A DNA stretch of 27,246 nucleotides from Alphaproteobacteria bacterium (GCA_023301785.1 JALZUF010000142.1:1-27246); one strand, 5' to 3'; counted from the first letter of the stretch, positions 1 through 9,078 are shown. Numbers and translations are program-made. Notes: generated by a model from the sequence alone, not told the origin.

Positions 1-30
1 TTGATTAATATGTCAAATAAATAGTATAAT
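1..30 (+). promoter_or_regulatory. Candidate sigma-70-like promoter for the first protease
   Basis: TTGATT at 1-6 and a perfect TATAAT at 25-30 are separated by 18 bases. The -10 box ends only five bases before the ATG at 36, so transcription would start at or next to that ATG. No Shine-Dalgarno sequence is visible in front of it. The reading is a leaderless promoter; a chance match in AT-rich DNA is the alternative. Confidence 0.35.
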
Positions 31-32
31 TT

Positions 33-1172
33 GTGATGGCATTAACGTTTACACCATATCTTTTGGCTTTTGGTGTCGCCACTGGCGGCGCTGATATGAC
101 CAACAGCGAAGATTTCCACGCGCAGAACTACGTGGAAAGAACGCCGCCTATGTTCCAATGCGATACACCTGATATGAGCAATGCTTCTGAACAGTTAAAG
201 CTAGAGAATGCGTTTTCAACGTCTGTTCGTGTTAACCTATATTACGATCATACGCCTTATGCTGATACTCCATTTGCCGTAGGCAGTGGTGTTGTGATTG
301 ACCCATCAGGTATCATTGTCACGAACCATCATGTTATTGACGATGGTAGAAAAGTTAAGGTGTTAATTTCAGATGCAACGGGAAACCCAGATAACGCCGT
401 TGAATATGAAGCGGAAGTTGTAGGCGCAGATAGCCTTGCTGATATAGCTGTTTTAAAAATAAACACAGATGCAGATTTGCCATGTAGCGTTTTCGCAACA
501 GCAGATTCTGTTGAGGTCGGGGATACAAGCTTTGTGATTGGCAATAATGCTGTTGACTATTTTTCTTATAGTGCAGGAACGGTTTTACGTCATGGCGCTT
601 ATATAAATAAAAGCTTATTAAGAGTGACTGAGCATGACATGCCTGTAACCACTGGTTTTTCTGGTGGGGCGGTATTTGACGAAAACGCGCAAATATCTGG
701 GATCACAGGGTATAAAGATACTGTTCATGATACGCAAAGCTTCTCAATTCCTGTTGATATGGCGACAGAAAGTATTAACAGAGTTATCCAATATGGTCAT
801 GCCAATCATGGGGCAAGCGGTATGAAAATTCGTGATTTGCCAATATCAATAGCGGAACGATATGACCTGACCCATGGAATAATAATTGTGGATCCTATTG
901 ATGAAGGGATGCCGTCTGCAAAAGCGGGCTTACAGCAAATTGATGTTATTACGCACATAAATGGAGATAAAGTAGAAGATCGTCGAGATTATATTGCAAA
1001 AATGTCCCAAAGTTACCCAGGGGATGAAGTTAACCTTGGTGTTTGGCGCTTAGGTCAAACTTTTGAAACCTCAGTAACATTGATTGATAGGGCTGAATTC
1101 TACGATATCAGACGAGCGGCAAGGGCAACACAGGACGCGACAGCGGCTCCACCTATAATCAAAGCTCCTTAA
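33..1172 (+). CDS. Secreted HtrA/Deg-like serine protease with PDZ domain (first of a tandem pair)
   Basis: A trypsin-like protease domain is followed by one PDZ domain, the layout of DegP/DegS-type envelope proteases that cut misfolded or signalling substrates. The triad is visible: His100 in VTNHHV, Asp137 in SLADIAVLKI and Ser210 in TGFSGGA. The family consensus around the serine is GNSGG, so here the Asn is replaced by Phe, which may alter the oxyanion hole. The PDZ-like part covers about residues 260-350 and ends in IDVITHINGDKV. The N-terminus is a hydrophobic stretch without the usual positive charges, so export is likely but the signal is atypical. An in-frame stop at 27-29 limits the start to GTG 33 or ATG 36; ATG 36 is preferred. 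A related protease follows after 73 bases. Confidence is high for the family and low for the substrate. Confidence 0.85.
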   Translation: MMALTFTPYLLAFGVATGGADMTNSEDFHAQNYVERTPPMFQCDTPDMSNASEQLKLENAFSTSVRVNLYYDHTPYADTPFAVGSGVVIDPSGIIVTNHHVIDDGRKVKVLISDATGNPDNAVEYEAEVVGADSLADIAVLKINTDADLPCSVFATADSVEVGDTSFVIGNNAVDYFSYSAGTVLRHGAYINKSLLRVTEHDMPVTTGFSGGAVFDENAQISGITGYKDTVHDTQSFSIPVDMATESINRVIQYGHANHGASGMKIRDLPISIAERYDLTHGIIIVDPIDEGMPSAKAGLQQIDVITHINGDKVEDRRDYIAKMSQSYPGDEVNLGVWRLGQTFETSVTLIDRAEFYDIRRAARATQDATAAPPIIKAP

Positions 1173-1245
1173 TATTATGAAAAATAAATTGACTTTTCTT
1201 ATGATTTGCCTTATCAAAAATAGGTGATAATTAGAAAGATCGAAA

Positions 1246-2394
1246 ATGTCTTTATCGGTATTCAAAAAAGCTTTGCCTATTGCGCCACTGCTCGTGGCAT
1301 TTACCAGTGGTGCGCAAGCGAACCCGCAAGGCACGCAAACTGAGCATGAAGCATTTTCTTGCCCTGATACTGGTCTATCTGAAATGTCATGGTCTGAAAG
1401 ACTGCAACACGTATTTTCTGCGACAGTCATTGTTCATACTGATGATCATGGGGCGCATGGCAGTGGCTTTATTGTTGATCCAAGCGGATTGATCGTAACG
1501 AATGCCCACGTCTTAAGTGGCGCAGAATCAATCTCAATACAATTCTATGAACAAGGGGTACCAGATAACCTTGGTAGCATCACGACATCATTTGAAATTA
1601 TAGGAGCCGATCCTCATTCAGATTTAGGTGTTCTTAAGGTTAATATGGATGATGATTTACCGTGTCTTATATTATCTGAAGATGATAAATCCTATTTAGG
1701 CGAAGATGTTTTTGCAATCGGTAGTCCTAATCGTGATTTTTTCTCACTAACAAAAGGCATCGTTTCAAGCGTTGATAGAACAAAAGATTACAGTCCCGCT
1801 CTTACCTACAATATACAAACAAATTCAGATATGGATAGGGGAAGTTCTGGTGGGATATTGTTTGCTAAAACAGGAGAGGTTATTGGTGTTAATTATCTCA
1901 TGTCTTCAGTTGGACAGTCCGCTATAGGCTTCAATTATGCTATACCATCAAGCATTACGCACGATGTTGTCACTGAAATAATAGAAGAGGGCGCCGTTGC
2001 CCGTGGTTGGTCTGGTTTAGATTACAGTAATATAACTTTGAATTTTGAGAAAAGCGGTAAAGTTGAAAAAGGTGTTGTTATTACGGCGCAGGTGGCCATG
2101 GGCGAACAAACTGATGAAAATAGTTTACGCATAGGGGATGTAATCGTTGCGGTCGATGGCAAAGATATAGACACCTATGTGGATATGCGTCGCCATGAAT
2201 TAATAAATAGACCGGGAGATGTCCTTGAGGTCGATGTTCTTCGTAATGGGGTCGGTTATAGAGAAAAAGTTGATTTTACGCTCTTAGATGAACAGCAATT
2301 TTTAAAGAATAATAAAGCAGAAACTTGGACGCCTGTTCTTAGTGGTGAAGTTGAATCACCCTCGCCGTCATTAGGTCCTAGTCTTACGCGGTGA
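1246..2394 (+). CDS. Secreted HtrA/Deg-like serine protease with PDZ domain (second of the pair)
   Basis: This has the same architecture as the gene before it. A signal peptide (KK at 7-8, hydrophobic to about residue 20, likely cut after the AQA near residue 25) is followed by a trypsin-like domain with His88 (VTNAHV), Asp126 (DPHSDLGVLKV) and Ser201 (RGSSGG). A PDZ domain spans about residues 255-345, with the motif RIGDVIVAVDGKDI. The serine motif is GSSGG rather than GNSGG. Both proteins have a Cys near residue 40 and another in DLPC after the Asp block, so a conserved disulphide is possible. The two genes look like an old tandem duplication, strongly diverged. The role is probably periplasmic protein quality control. 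The 3' end overlaps the convergent downstream gene by 11 bases. Confidence 0.88.
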   Translation: MSLSVFKKALPIAPLLVAFTSGAQANPQGTQTEHEAFSCPDTGLSEMSWSERLQHVFSATVIVHTDDHGAHGSGFIVDPSGLIVTNAHVLSGAESISIQFYEQGVPDNLGSITTSFEIIGADPHSDLGVLKVNMDDDLPCLILSEDDKSYLGEDVFAIGSPNRDFFSLTKGIVSSVDRTKDYSPALTYNIQTNSDMDRGSSGGILFAKTGEVIGVNYLMSSVGQSAIGFNYAIPSSITHDVVTEIIEEGAVARGWSGLDYSNITLNFEKSGKVEKGVVITAQVAMGEQTDENSLRIGDVIVAVDGKDIDTYVDMRRHELINRPGDVLEVDVLRNGVGYREKVDFTLLDEQQFLKNNKAETWTPVLSGEVESPSPSLGPSLTR

Positions 2395-2983
2395 TATCCA
2401 CTTGTGATCCACGCGGTAGTTGAAGCGCTGGATTACTTTGTGATGCTGGCGCGGCGGGGCGGCCTAATAAAACATCAGCATCGTTAGGATTAAACCCTAC
2501 TGTCACATTGGTTGAAGTTTCTCCCGTTTCGTCTGTGAAGCGTTGAATAAGGCGAAAGCTGCCATCATCTTGTCGATCAATTACATTTTCAAAAGCAGTC
2601 GTACTGCCTGATTCATTTTGTTGAATAACGGTTCGTGTTGAGCGGTCAGGTGTGGTTACGACTTCTTCGACACGCGTGAATTTATTACCATTGGAATTTT
2701 CAAATTCTTGTGTGCGCCTAAATCCATCTTCTGTATCTTCGATATTCTCTGAAATGAGGTTAGGGCCTTTGCCCGCATTCGCATTGCTCTTATCATCAGA
2801 ATTTACATTTTTATTTCTGGCGCTGTCTTGCGATAAAATAACTTGGTCTTGGACACGATCAATCTTTTTCGGTGGGATAGCGTTTTGAAAGTCCGTCGAC
2901 GTGCTTTGCGTTTGCTGGTTACGTTTTTGTGCCAGCTGCGTTAAGAGGCGCTCAATCGCCGCGTTTGAGTTTTGAATATCCAT
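2384..2983 (-). CDS. Unrecognised hydrophilic protein with an internal repeat
   Basis: This is a 199-residue protein of no family I recognise. There is no signal peptide, no membrane segment and no cysteine. Residues 1-25 look helical, and residues 20-85 are rich in Gln, Asn, Ser and Asp and probably disordered. The second half is strand-like and contains two related segments, about 87-105 and 142-160. They share the pattern F-R-x-x-Q-x-F-x4-G-x3-T-x-V. The segment DRVQDQVILS faintly recalls motifs near the ends of alphaproteobacterial flagellar proteins, but I would not assign it on that. It is convergent with the second protease, overlapping it by 11 bases, and is the only leftward gene before gmd. 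The length and steady codon pattern suggest it is real. Confidence 0.6.
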   Translation of the reverse strand: MDIQNSNAAIERLLTQLAQKRNQQTQSTSTDFQNAIPPKKIDRVQDQVILSQDSARNKNVNSDDKSNANAGKGPNLISENIEDTEDGFRRTQEFENSNGNKFTRVEEVVTTPDRSTRTVIQQNESGSTTAFENVIDRQDDGSFRLIQRFTDETGETSTNVTVGFNPNDADVLLGRPAAPASQSNPALQLPRGSQVDITA

Positions 2984-3249
2984 GATGCCTATAACACCAC
3001 GTCAAAATTTAAGAATGAAAAAGTCTGTACTAACATTTTAATAACCTATAGATAACAAAAAGACAGCGTCACAATGACACTTCTTCAAAATTTTCTATCG
3101 GTTACATTTGCTATCCTAGCGAGGCGCAACTGATAATTAAATAACTAGACTTATACATAGGGTATTTCTAAATAAAGCTGTTTTCAAGAAGAAAATAGGC
3201 ATACCATGGTGGCTATACACAACGCCATTTTTCTATGGAAACACAATAT
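2984..3249 (+). promoter_or_regulatory. Non-coding leader upstream of gmd, with candidate promoter and small hairpin
   Basis: About 250 bases without a convincing gene. A possible promoter is TTGCTA at 3108-3113 with GATAAT at 3132-3137 (18-base spacer), which would give an mRNA leader of roughly 105 bases. A small hairpin lies just before the start: 3208-3213 pairs with 3224-3229 (four Watson-Crick and two G-U pairs, ten-base loop), and T runs from 3228 to 3232. This may be an attenuator or chance. The region must also hold the promoter of the leftward gene ending at 2983. Confidence 0.3.
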
Positions 3250-4299
3250 ATGCTTTTAAATAACAACGGAAAACGCGCGCTCATCACTGGTGTAACAGGG
3301 CAGGACGGTGCGATTCTGGCGGAAATGCTCATTAAAAAGGGCTATGAAGTGCATGGATTGCGGCCATATTCCGCCGTGCCTGATACGGCGCGTATCGCGC
3401 ATTTAGATGATTTAAAATTACATTATGGGGATATGACTGATGGCGGAAATCTCTGCCGTTTACTTGACCAACTACAACCAAATGAGATTTACAACATGGC
3501 CGCACAAAGCCACGTTCATGTCAGTTTTGATGTACCTGAATCTACGGCGAACATAAATGCGCTGGGGGCATTACGCCTGTTGGATGCAATGCGAATGATT
3601 GGCGCGAGTAAGAATGATATGCGCTTCTATCAAGCGTCTAGCTCAGAGATGTATGGACGTAGCGCCGCGCCGCAAAATGAAAAAACAACGTTTGAGCCGT
3701 GTAGTCCGTATGGTACGGCAAAGCTTTTTGCCTATTGGACAACTAAAAATTATCGCGATGCGTATGATATGTTTGCCGCCAACGGTATTTTGTTTAACCA
3801 TGAAAGCCCGATACGTGGTGAAGAATTTGTTACCCGTAAGATAACGCAAAGTGTCTGTGAAATAGAAGCAGGTATGCGCGATAAAGTATCATTAGGGAAT
3901 TTAGATTCAAAACGTGATTGGGGACACGCCCAAGACTATATGGAAGGCGTCTGGAAAATTCTACAAATGCCAGAGGCTGATGATTATGTGCTGGCAAGCG
4001 GTGAAGCGCACAGTGTGCGGGACTTTGTTGAGATTGCTTTTGCTACGATTGGCACACAAATCATCTGGGAAGGTGAGGGTATTGATGAAGTTGGCCGTGA
4101 TAAGATGACAGGTAAAATCATGATTGATATTAACCCTAAATTTTTCAGGCCAAATGAAATACATCATCTTCTTGGCGATGCCACAAAGGCAAAAGAAAAA
4201 TTAGGATGGAAACCAAAATTTACATTTGAAGGTTTGGTTGAAGATATGATGAAGGCAGACCGTATCGTGGAATCTGGACAAAAAATACGTGCCGCTTGA
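3250..4299 (+). CDS. gmd: GDP-mannose 4,6-dehydratase
   Basis: The enzyme converts GDP-D-mannose to GDP-4-keto-6-deoxy-D-mannose, the first step to GDP-L-fucose and related deoxysugars. It is an extended SDR protein. The NADP-binding loop GVTGQDG lies at 14-20, the QASSSEMYG block near 128-136 carries the catalytic Ser/Thr-Glu region, and the YxxxK pair is Tyr154 and Lys158. The family signature RGEEFVTRKIT is present. An ATG at 3235 would add five residues but has no ribosome site. ATG 3250 is preceded by GGAAA at a good distance, and the protein then begins right before the first strand, so I take 3250. The last 11 bases overlap the start of fcl, so the two are translated together. Confidence 0.95.
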   Translation: MLLNNNGKRALITGVTGQDGAILAEMLIKKGYEVHGLRPYSAVPDTARIAHLDDLKLHYGDMTDGGNLCRLLDQLQPNEIYNMAAQSHVHVSFDVPESTANINALGALRLLDAMRMIGASKNDMRFYQASSSEMYGRSAAPQNEKTTFEPCSPYGTAKLFAYWTTKNYRDAYDMFAANGILFNHESPIRGEEFVTRKITQSVCEIEAGMRDKVSLGNLDSKRDWGHAQDYMEGVWKILQMPEADDYVLASGEAHSVRDFVEIAFATIGTQIIWEGEGIDEVGRDKMTGKIMIDINPKFFRPNEIHHLLGDATKAKEKLGWKPKFTFEGLVEDMMKADRIVESGQKIRAA

Positions 4300-5236
4300 T
4301 TTAAAAAATAAAAAAATATGGGTGGCGGGTGAAACTGGTATGGTTGGACGTGCTACAGTAAGGGCACTAAAGAACGAAAATGCTCAACTATTATCCGCGC
4401 CACATAGTGTTTTAGACTTAACAAACCAACAACAAACCTTTGATTGGTTACATGATAATAAGCCTGATATTATCATCATGGCCGCCGCCAAAGTTGGCGG
4501 TATTGGCGCAAATGCCAGTGATCCTGCTGGGTTCCTATTTCAAAACAGCGCTATGGCGCAAAACGTTATCCATGGCGCCTATAAAGCGGATGTGAAGAAG
4601 CTTGTATATTTAGGGTCATCCTGTATTTACCCCAAAATGGCGGAGCAACCAATTAAGGAAGAAGCACTTATGACGGGTGCGCTGGAGCCAACAAATGAGG
4701 GTTATGCCTTAGCAAAAATAACAGGATTAAAGTTGTGTCAGTATTATAATAAACAATATGGATGTGATTTTATTTCCGCGATGCCAACAAATTTATATGG
4801 TGTCAATGATAGCTTTGACACCGAAAACTCTCACGTTATTCCAGCCTTGATTTTAAAAATTCATGAAGCAAAACAACAGAATAAAAAAGAGGTCACTTTA
4901 TGGGGAACAGGAAACGCTTTGCGTGAATTTCTCTATGTTGATGATTTGGCCAATGGCCTTGTTTATCTTCTGAAAAATTACTCTGATGCCGCTCCCATAA
5001 ATATTGGTAGTGGTCAGGAAATAACAATCCATGATCTTGCACATAAACTTAAAGATTTGATTGGTTACGAAGGTTCTATCGCGTTTGATGATACCAAACC
5101 TGATGGCACACCACGAAAATTGCTGGATAGCAGTAAAATAAACGCCATGGGCTGGCAAGCCCAGACCCAGTTGGATCATGGCTTGTCACAAGTTTATGAG
5201 TGGTATTTAGGCCGCCAAAAGTCCCTCGCGGCGTAA
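4289..5236 (+). CDS. fcl: GDP-L-fucose synthase (GDP-4-keto-6-deoxy-D-mannose 3,5-epimerase/4-reductase)
   Basis: This enzyme takes the product of Gmd, epimerises C3 and C5 and reduces C4 with NADPH to give GDP-L-fucose. The nucleotide loop GETGMVG is at 14-20, the catalytic Ser and Cys are in GSSCIYPK near 109-115, and YxxxK is Tyr139 and Lys143. The PTNLYG and TPRKLLDSSK motifs of the family follow. The length of 315 residues is normal. The start is a GTG inside the end of gmd (11-base overlap), typical of coupled translation; no better start is seen. The 3' end overlaps the convergent oligopeptidase gene by 30 bases. No fucosyltransferase is present in the window. Confidence 0.94.
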   Translation: MPLDLKNKKIWVAGETGMVGRATVRALKNENAQLLSAPHSVLDLTNQQQTFDWLHDNKPDIIIMAAAKVGGIGANASDPAGFLFQNSAMAQNVIHGAYKADVKKLVYLGSSCIYPKMAEQPIKEEALMTGALEPTNEGYALAKITGLKLCQYYNKQYGCDFISAMPTNLYGVNDSFDTENSHVIPALILKIHEAKQQNKKEVTLWGTGNALREFLYVDDLANGLVYLLKNYSDAAPINIGSGQEITIHDLAHKLKDLIGYEGSIAFDDTKPDGTPRKLLDSSKINAMGWQAQTQLDHGLSQVYEWYLGRQKSLAA

Positions 5237-7249
5237 CAACGCATCAGGATCAGCATCGCGCCCACGGAAACGTTTATATAAAACCTCTGGTGGCTCACTT
5301 CCACCTTTAGACAATATCTCATCTTTATATTTTTTCGCAATTTCTTGGTTATAAAGTCCTTGCTCCTCAAACAATTCAAACGTATCGGCATCTAAAACTT
5401 CCGCCCATTTATAACTGTAATATCCTGCGGCATAACCACCGGCAAAGATATGTGAGAACGATGTCGACATTGGCCCTGCTAAACGTGGGAACAAACGGGT
5501 ATCTTCTGTCGCTTTATCTTCAAACGCGGCAACATCATCAATGGTTGCGGGGTCTGCTGTGTGCCAACGTATATCCATTAGGCCAAATCCAACCTGACGT
5601 AGGCCGCCCATGCCAACCATAAAGTTTTTGGCGTTATTGACTTTGTTGATCAGGTCTTCAGGAATCTCTTCACCTGTTTCATAATGCTTAGCAAATAGAT
5701 CAAGCGTTTCTTTTTTGTAAGCCCAATTCTCTTGCACCTGCGATGGCAATTCAACAAAATCCCAAAGTACGGATGTGCCTGAATGCGAGGCATAGGTTAC
5801 GTTTGACAGTAGCGCGTGTATCGCGTGTCCCATCTCATGAAACAGTGTTGTGACCTCGCCAAAGCTTAACAATGATGGCGTTTCTTTAGTAGGTTTAGTG
5901 AAGTTACAAACGATGGCCACAATAGGTTCAAGGATATTCTGATGCTCTAACCCTTGGTCACGATAACTGGTTTTCCATGCCCCAGATTTCTTACCTGTTC
6001 TTGGGTAGAAGTCGGCGTAAAGTACGCCAACAAACTTATCATTTTCTTCATTGAAAACTTCGTAAGCGGTTACATCTTTGTGCCATGTTGGAATATTTTC
6101 TGCGGCTTTAAAGGATAAACCAAACAGCTTACTGAAATGCGTAAACACGCCATCCAAAACTTTATCAAGTTGGAAGTAGGGGCGGAGTTCTTCTGATGAA
6201 TAATCAAAAAGTTTTTGTTTTAATTTTTCACTGTAATATCCAACATCCCAAGGTTGAATATCGCCTTCAAAACCTAGCTCGTTTGCAAAGGCTTGTAAGT
6301 CTTTCAAATCCTTCTCAGCGGCAGGTCTGTAAGCCGCAGCAAGTTTTTCACTGAACTCAATAACAGTATCAGGTGTTTTCGCCATACGACGTTCCAATAC
6401 AAAATCGGCGTAAGTATTATAACCAAGCAGCTTTGCTTTTTCATCGCGTAAACGCACGACATCTAAGACAATGCCAGAGTTATCAAATTCATCTTTATAA
6501 GCGCGGTTACCGAACGCACGCCACATATCTTCACGAAGTTGACGATTATCAGCATAAGTTAGGAACGGACCAAAGCTTGGGTAATCCAAAGTGAATATCC
6601 ATTTGCCATCAAGGCTTTTTTCTTCTGCCGCCATTTTCGCGCCTTCAATCGCGCTCTTGGGAAGGCCAGCCAAATCTGCTTCGTCTTCAATAATTAGTTC
6701 ATACTTCTCAGCAGATTTCTTGGCGTTATTCATAAAGTTAGGACCAAGCGTCGACATCTCTTGAGAAATCTCACGTAAGCGCGCCTTCTTATCATCATCA
6801 AGCAATGCACCAGAACGCACAAACCCAATATAAGTATCTTCAAGCAATGTATGTTGTTCAACGTTCAAACCAAATGTCTCACGTGCCTCGTAAACCGCTT
6901 TTACTTTCGCGAACAAGTCTTCGTCTAAGGAAACATCACTAGAGAAGTTTGCGTTTAATGGCCCAAGTTCTTCAGCCAACGCTTCTAATTTGTCAGTACC
7001 CGCCGCAGAGAGTTGATTGTAGAAAATAGACGTAATACGGCTGAGCTTTAAAGAGGACATCTCAAGCGCCACAACAACATTCTCAAAAGTTGGAGCATCA
7101 CTATTGGCCTTGATCGCTTCAATATTCTCACGCGCCATTTCAATCGCAGCCGTGACCGCAGGAAGGTAATCATCTTCTTTGATAAGATCAAAAGGTGGCG
7201 CGCCATGTGGAGCAGGGGAATTGCTAAGTAATATATTGTCAGTCATCAT
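5207..7249 (-). CDS. M3-family zinc oligopeptidase (oligopeptidase A / peptidyl-dipeptidase Dcp type)
   Basis: A cytoplasmic thimet-type metallopeptidase that degrades short peptides, including the remains of signal peptides and protein turnover. The zinc site is HEMGH at 471-475, with the third ligand Glu500 in DFVELPSQ. The C-terminal half carries the family blocks GVLYADFYPRTGK and KSGAWKTSYR. The total length of 680 residues matches OpdA and Dcp almost exactly. I see no signal peptide. OpdA and Dcp cannot be separated with confidence; the SGAW block fits either. Two ATG codons are adjacent at the start, 7249 and 7246. The gene is divergent from mnmC across 53 bases and overlaps fcl by 30 bases at its end. 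Confidence 0.93.
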   Translation of the reverse strand: MMTDNILLSNSPAPHGAPPFDLIKEDDYLPAVTAAIEMARENIEAIKANSDAPTFENVVVALEMSSLKLSRITSIFYNQLSAAGTDKLEALAEELGPLNANFSSDVSLDEDLFAKVKAVYEARETFGLNVEQHTLLEDTYIGFVRSGALLDDDKKARLREISQEMSTLGPNFMNNAKKSAEKYELIIEDEADLAGLPKSAIEGAKMAAEEKSLDGKWIFTLDYPSFGPFLTYADNRQLREDMWRAFGNRAYKDEFDNSGIVLDVVRLRDEKAKLLGYNTYADFVLERRMAKTPDTVIEFSEKLAAAYRPAAEKDLKDLQAFANELGFEGDIQPWDVGYYSEKLKQKLFDYSSEELRPYFQLDKVLDGVFTHFSKLFGLSFKAAENIPTWHKDVTAYEVFNEENDKFVGVLYADFYPRTGKKSGAWKTSYRDQGLEHQNILEPIVAIVCNFTKPTKETPSLLSFGEVTTLFHEMGHAIHALLSNVTYASHSGTSVLWDFVELPSQVQENWAYKKETLDLFAKHYETGEEIPEDLINKVNNAKNFMVGMGGLRQVGFGLMDIRWHTADPATIDDVAAFEDKATEDTRLFPRLAGPMSTSFSHIFAGGYAAGYYSYKWAEVLDADTFELFEEQGLYNQEIAKKYKDEILSKGGSEPPEVLYKRFRGRDADPDALLRREGLLAA

Positions 7250-7267
7250 TTTCTATTTCTAATAGGG

Positions 7268-7295
7268 TTGATTCTTTATAAGGGTAGAGTATAAA
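7268..7295 (+). promoter_or_regulatory. Candidate promoter for mnmC, possibly leaderless
   Basis: TTGATT at 7268-7273 and TATAAA at 7290-7295 are spaced by 16 bases. The mnmC ATG at 7303 is eight bases after the -10 box, and no Shine-Dalgarno sequence precedes it. The geometry and -35 sequence match the candidate promoter at the start of the window. Confidence 0.35.
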
Positions 7296-7302
7296 CATTT
7301 TT

Positions 7303-9078
7303 ATGAATGATGTACCAGTTTCTAAGCAATTTGATGATATTTATTTCTCAAAAAAAGACGGATTAGCCGAAACGGCGTATATTTTCTTAGACGGTAACAA
7401 TTTACCGCAAGCTTGGCAGGATAAATCACAATTCACCATTTTTGAAACTGGCTTTGGCACAGGACTGAATTTCTTAAGTGCCTGGAAATTATTTGAACAA
7501 AACGCGAAAGAAGGGCAGACGCTCGACTTTATCTCTGTTGAAAAATATCCGTTAAAGCCGAAAGAAATTTTAGATGCCTTATCTCATTGGTCGGACGAGT
7601 TTGGTGGTCGCCTTGCACAATTGGTGGAGCATTACCCCATTCGTGCCTTTGGTTTCCATCGTATTAAAATTAGCGAAAAAATTACGCTAACTTTAATTTT
7701 CGATGACGTTGATGCGGCATTAAAAAATATTAATACACTTATTGACTGTTGGTTTTTGGATGGGTTCACACCGTCTAAAAACCCAGAAATGTGGAGTGAT
7801 ACATTATTCAAAGAAATGGCACGATTGTCACCTGACGGGGCAAGTTACGCTACTTTCACATCGGCTAGTTTTGTACAGCGTGCCCTTGAACAAAATGGTT
7901 TTAGCGTTGAGAAACAAAAAGGTTTTAATTACAAACGCGATATGATTAAGGGCGTAAAAACAACGTCCACTGTTTCTCCTGTTGCGGCAGTAGAAAAGCA
8001 ACAACCTAAAGCCGTTGCCATCATTGGGGGTGGACTTGCGGGGGCATCGTGCGCTTATGTGCTTAAGCAATATGGATTTAAGCCAACGATATATGAAGCT
8101 AGTAATAGCTTGGCTCACGGCGCGTCTGGTAATAAAGTAGGCCTGTATAACCCAAGGTTTTCAAAGCTTAGAGATGATCTGTCTGATTTCTTTGCACCAG
8201 CTTATGCGCAACTAATCCGTACGGCTCAGGCCGCAAAAGGCGATATTGGTTTCCATCCTTGTGGCGCCATTCATTTAATGAATGATGCTGGTAAAGAAGA
8301 GCGCTATCGCTCGATGGTCGAGCATTGGGATTGGTCAGCTGATCATGCGCAAATCATTGATAAGAAAACGGCAAGTGAGATTGCAGGGATTCCTTTAGAC
8401 CATGATGCTTTATATCTGCCAGATTCCGGATCAGTGTCTCCTTATAAACTTTGTCATTATTATGCGGCGGATGTTGAGGTTAAATTAAACACGTTCGTAC
8501 ATGATATTACTACTCTAGAAGAAGATGCTGTGATACTGGCGTGCGGCGGACAGGTGACAGATTTTGATTGTCTGAAATGGTTACCTATTGAAACCGTACG
8601 CGGACAGATTTCTGTATTAGAAGAAACGAAGGCGACCAAAAACTTAAAATGTAATATTCACTATGGAGGATATATGTCTGCCGCCAAAGATGGTCTGCAC
8701 TCTATTGGCTCAACATTTGAAAAATGGGTTGATCACAAAAAAGTGTTAGATCGCAATCATGATGATAACTTAAATAAGTTACGAGAAAACATCAGCCACT
8801 TTGCAGACGTAGATTTCAAAATTGAAAGTGGTCGCGCAGGGTTCCGTTGTGCCACAAATGATCGTTTCCCTGTTGTCGGAAAAGTGCCCCTTCACAAGAA
8901 TACGTATGTCACGGTAGCATTTGGCTCTCATGGGGTTGTAGGATCTATCGCGGCAGCGCATCATTTAGCCGATTTATTGCGTGGTGTGACGGTTTCTTTG
9001 CCTGTGAACACGCAATATGCGCTCTCACCGCAACGTTTTGTCGATAGGGCGAAGAAAAAAGGGCGCGACATCATATAA
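7303..9078 (+). CDS. mnmC: Bifunctional tRNA 5-methylaminomethyl-2-thiouridine biosynthesis protein MnmC
   Basis: MnmC finishes the modification of wobble uridine 34 in certain tRNAs. Its FAD-dependent C-terminal domain removes the carboxymethyl group from cmnm5(s2)U, and its N-terminal domain methylates the product with S-adenosylmethionine. The methyltransferase part is seen in ETGFGTGLNF (48-57, SAM loop) and in DGFTPSKNPEMW (153-164), where Asp153 is the family's active-site aspartate. The FAD domain starts with IIGGGLAGASCAYVL near 240, the dinucleotide-binding loop, and ends with the FRCATNDRFPVVG and FGSHG blocks. At 591 residues it is somewhat shorter than E. coli MnmC (about 668) but has both halves. 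It is a single-gene transcript by position. Confidence 0.95.
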   Translation: MNDVPVSKQFDDIYFSKKDGLAETAYIFLDGNNLPQAWQDKSQFTIFETGFGTGLNFLSAWKLFEQNAKEGQTLDFISVEKYPLKPKEILDALSHWSDEFGGRLAQLVEHYPIRAFGFHRIKISEKITLTLIFDDVDAALKNINTLIDCWFLDGFTPSKNPEMWSDTLFKEMARLSPDGASYATFTSASFVQRALEQNGFSVEKQKGFNYKRDMIKGVKTTSTVSPVAAVEKQQPKAVAIIGGGLAGASCAYVLKQYGFKPTIYEASNSLAHGASGNKVGLYNPRFSKLRDDLSDFFAPAYAQLIRTAQAAKGDIGFHPCGAIHLMNDAGKEERYRSMVEHWDWSADHAQIIDKKTASEIAGIPLDHDALYLPDSGSVSPYKLCHYYAADVEVKLNTFVHDITTLEEDAVILACGGQVTDFDCLKWLPIETVRGQISVLEETKATKNLKCNIHYGGYMSAAKDGLHSIGSTFEKWVDHKKVLDRNHDDNLNKLRENISHFADVDFKIESGRAGFRCATNDRFPVVGKVPLHKNTYVTVAFGSHGVVGSIAAAHHLADLLRGVTVSLPVNTQYALSPQRFVDRAKKKGRDII

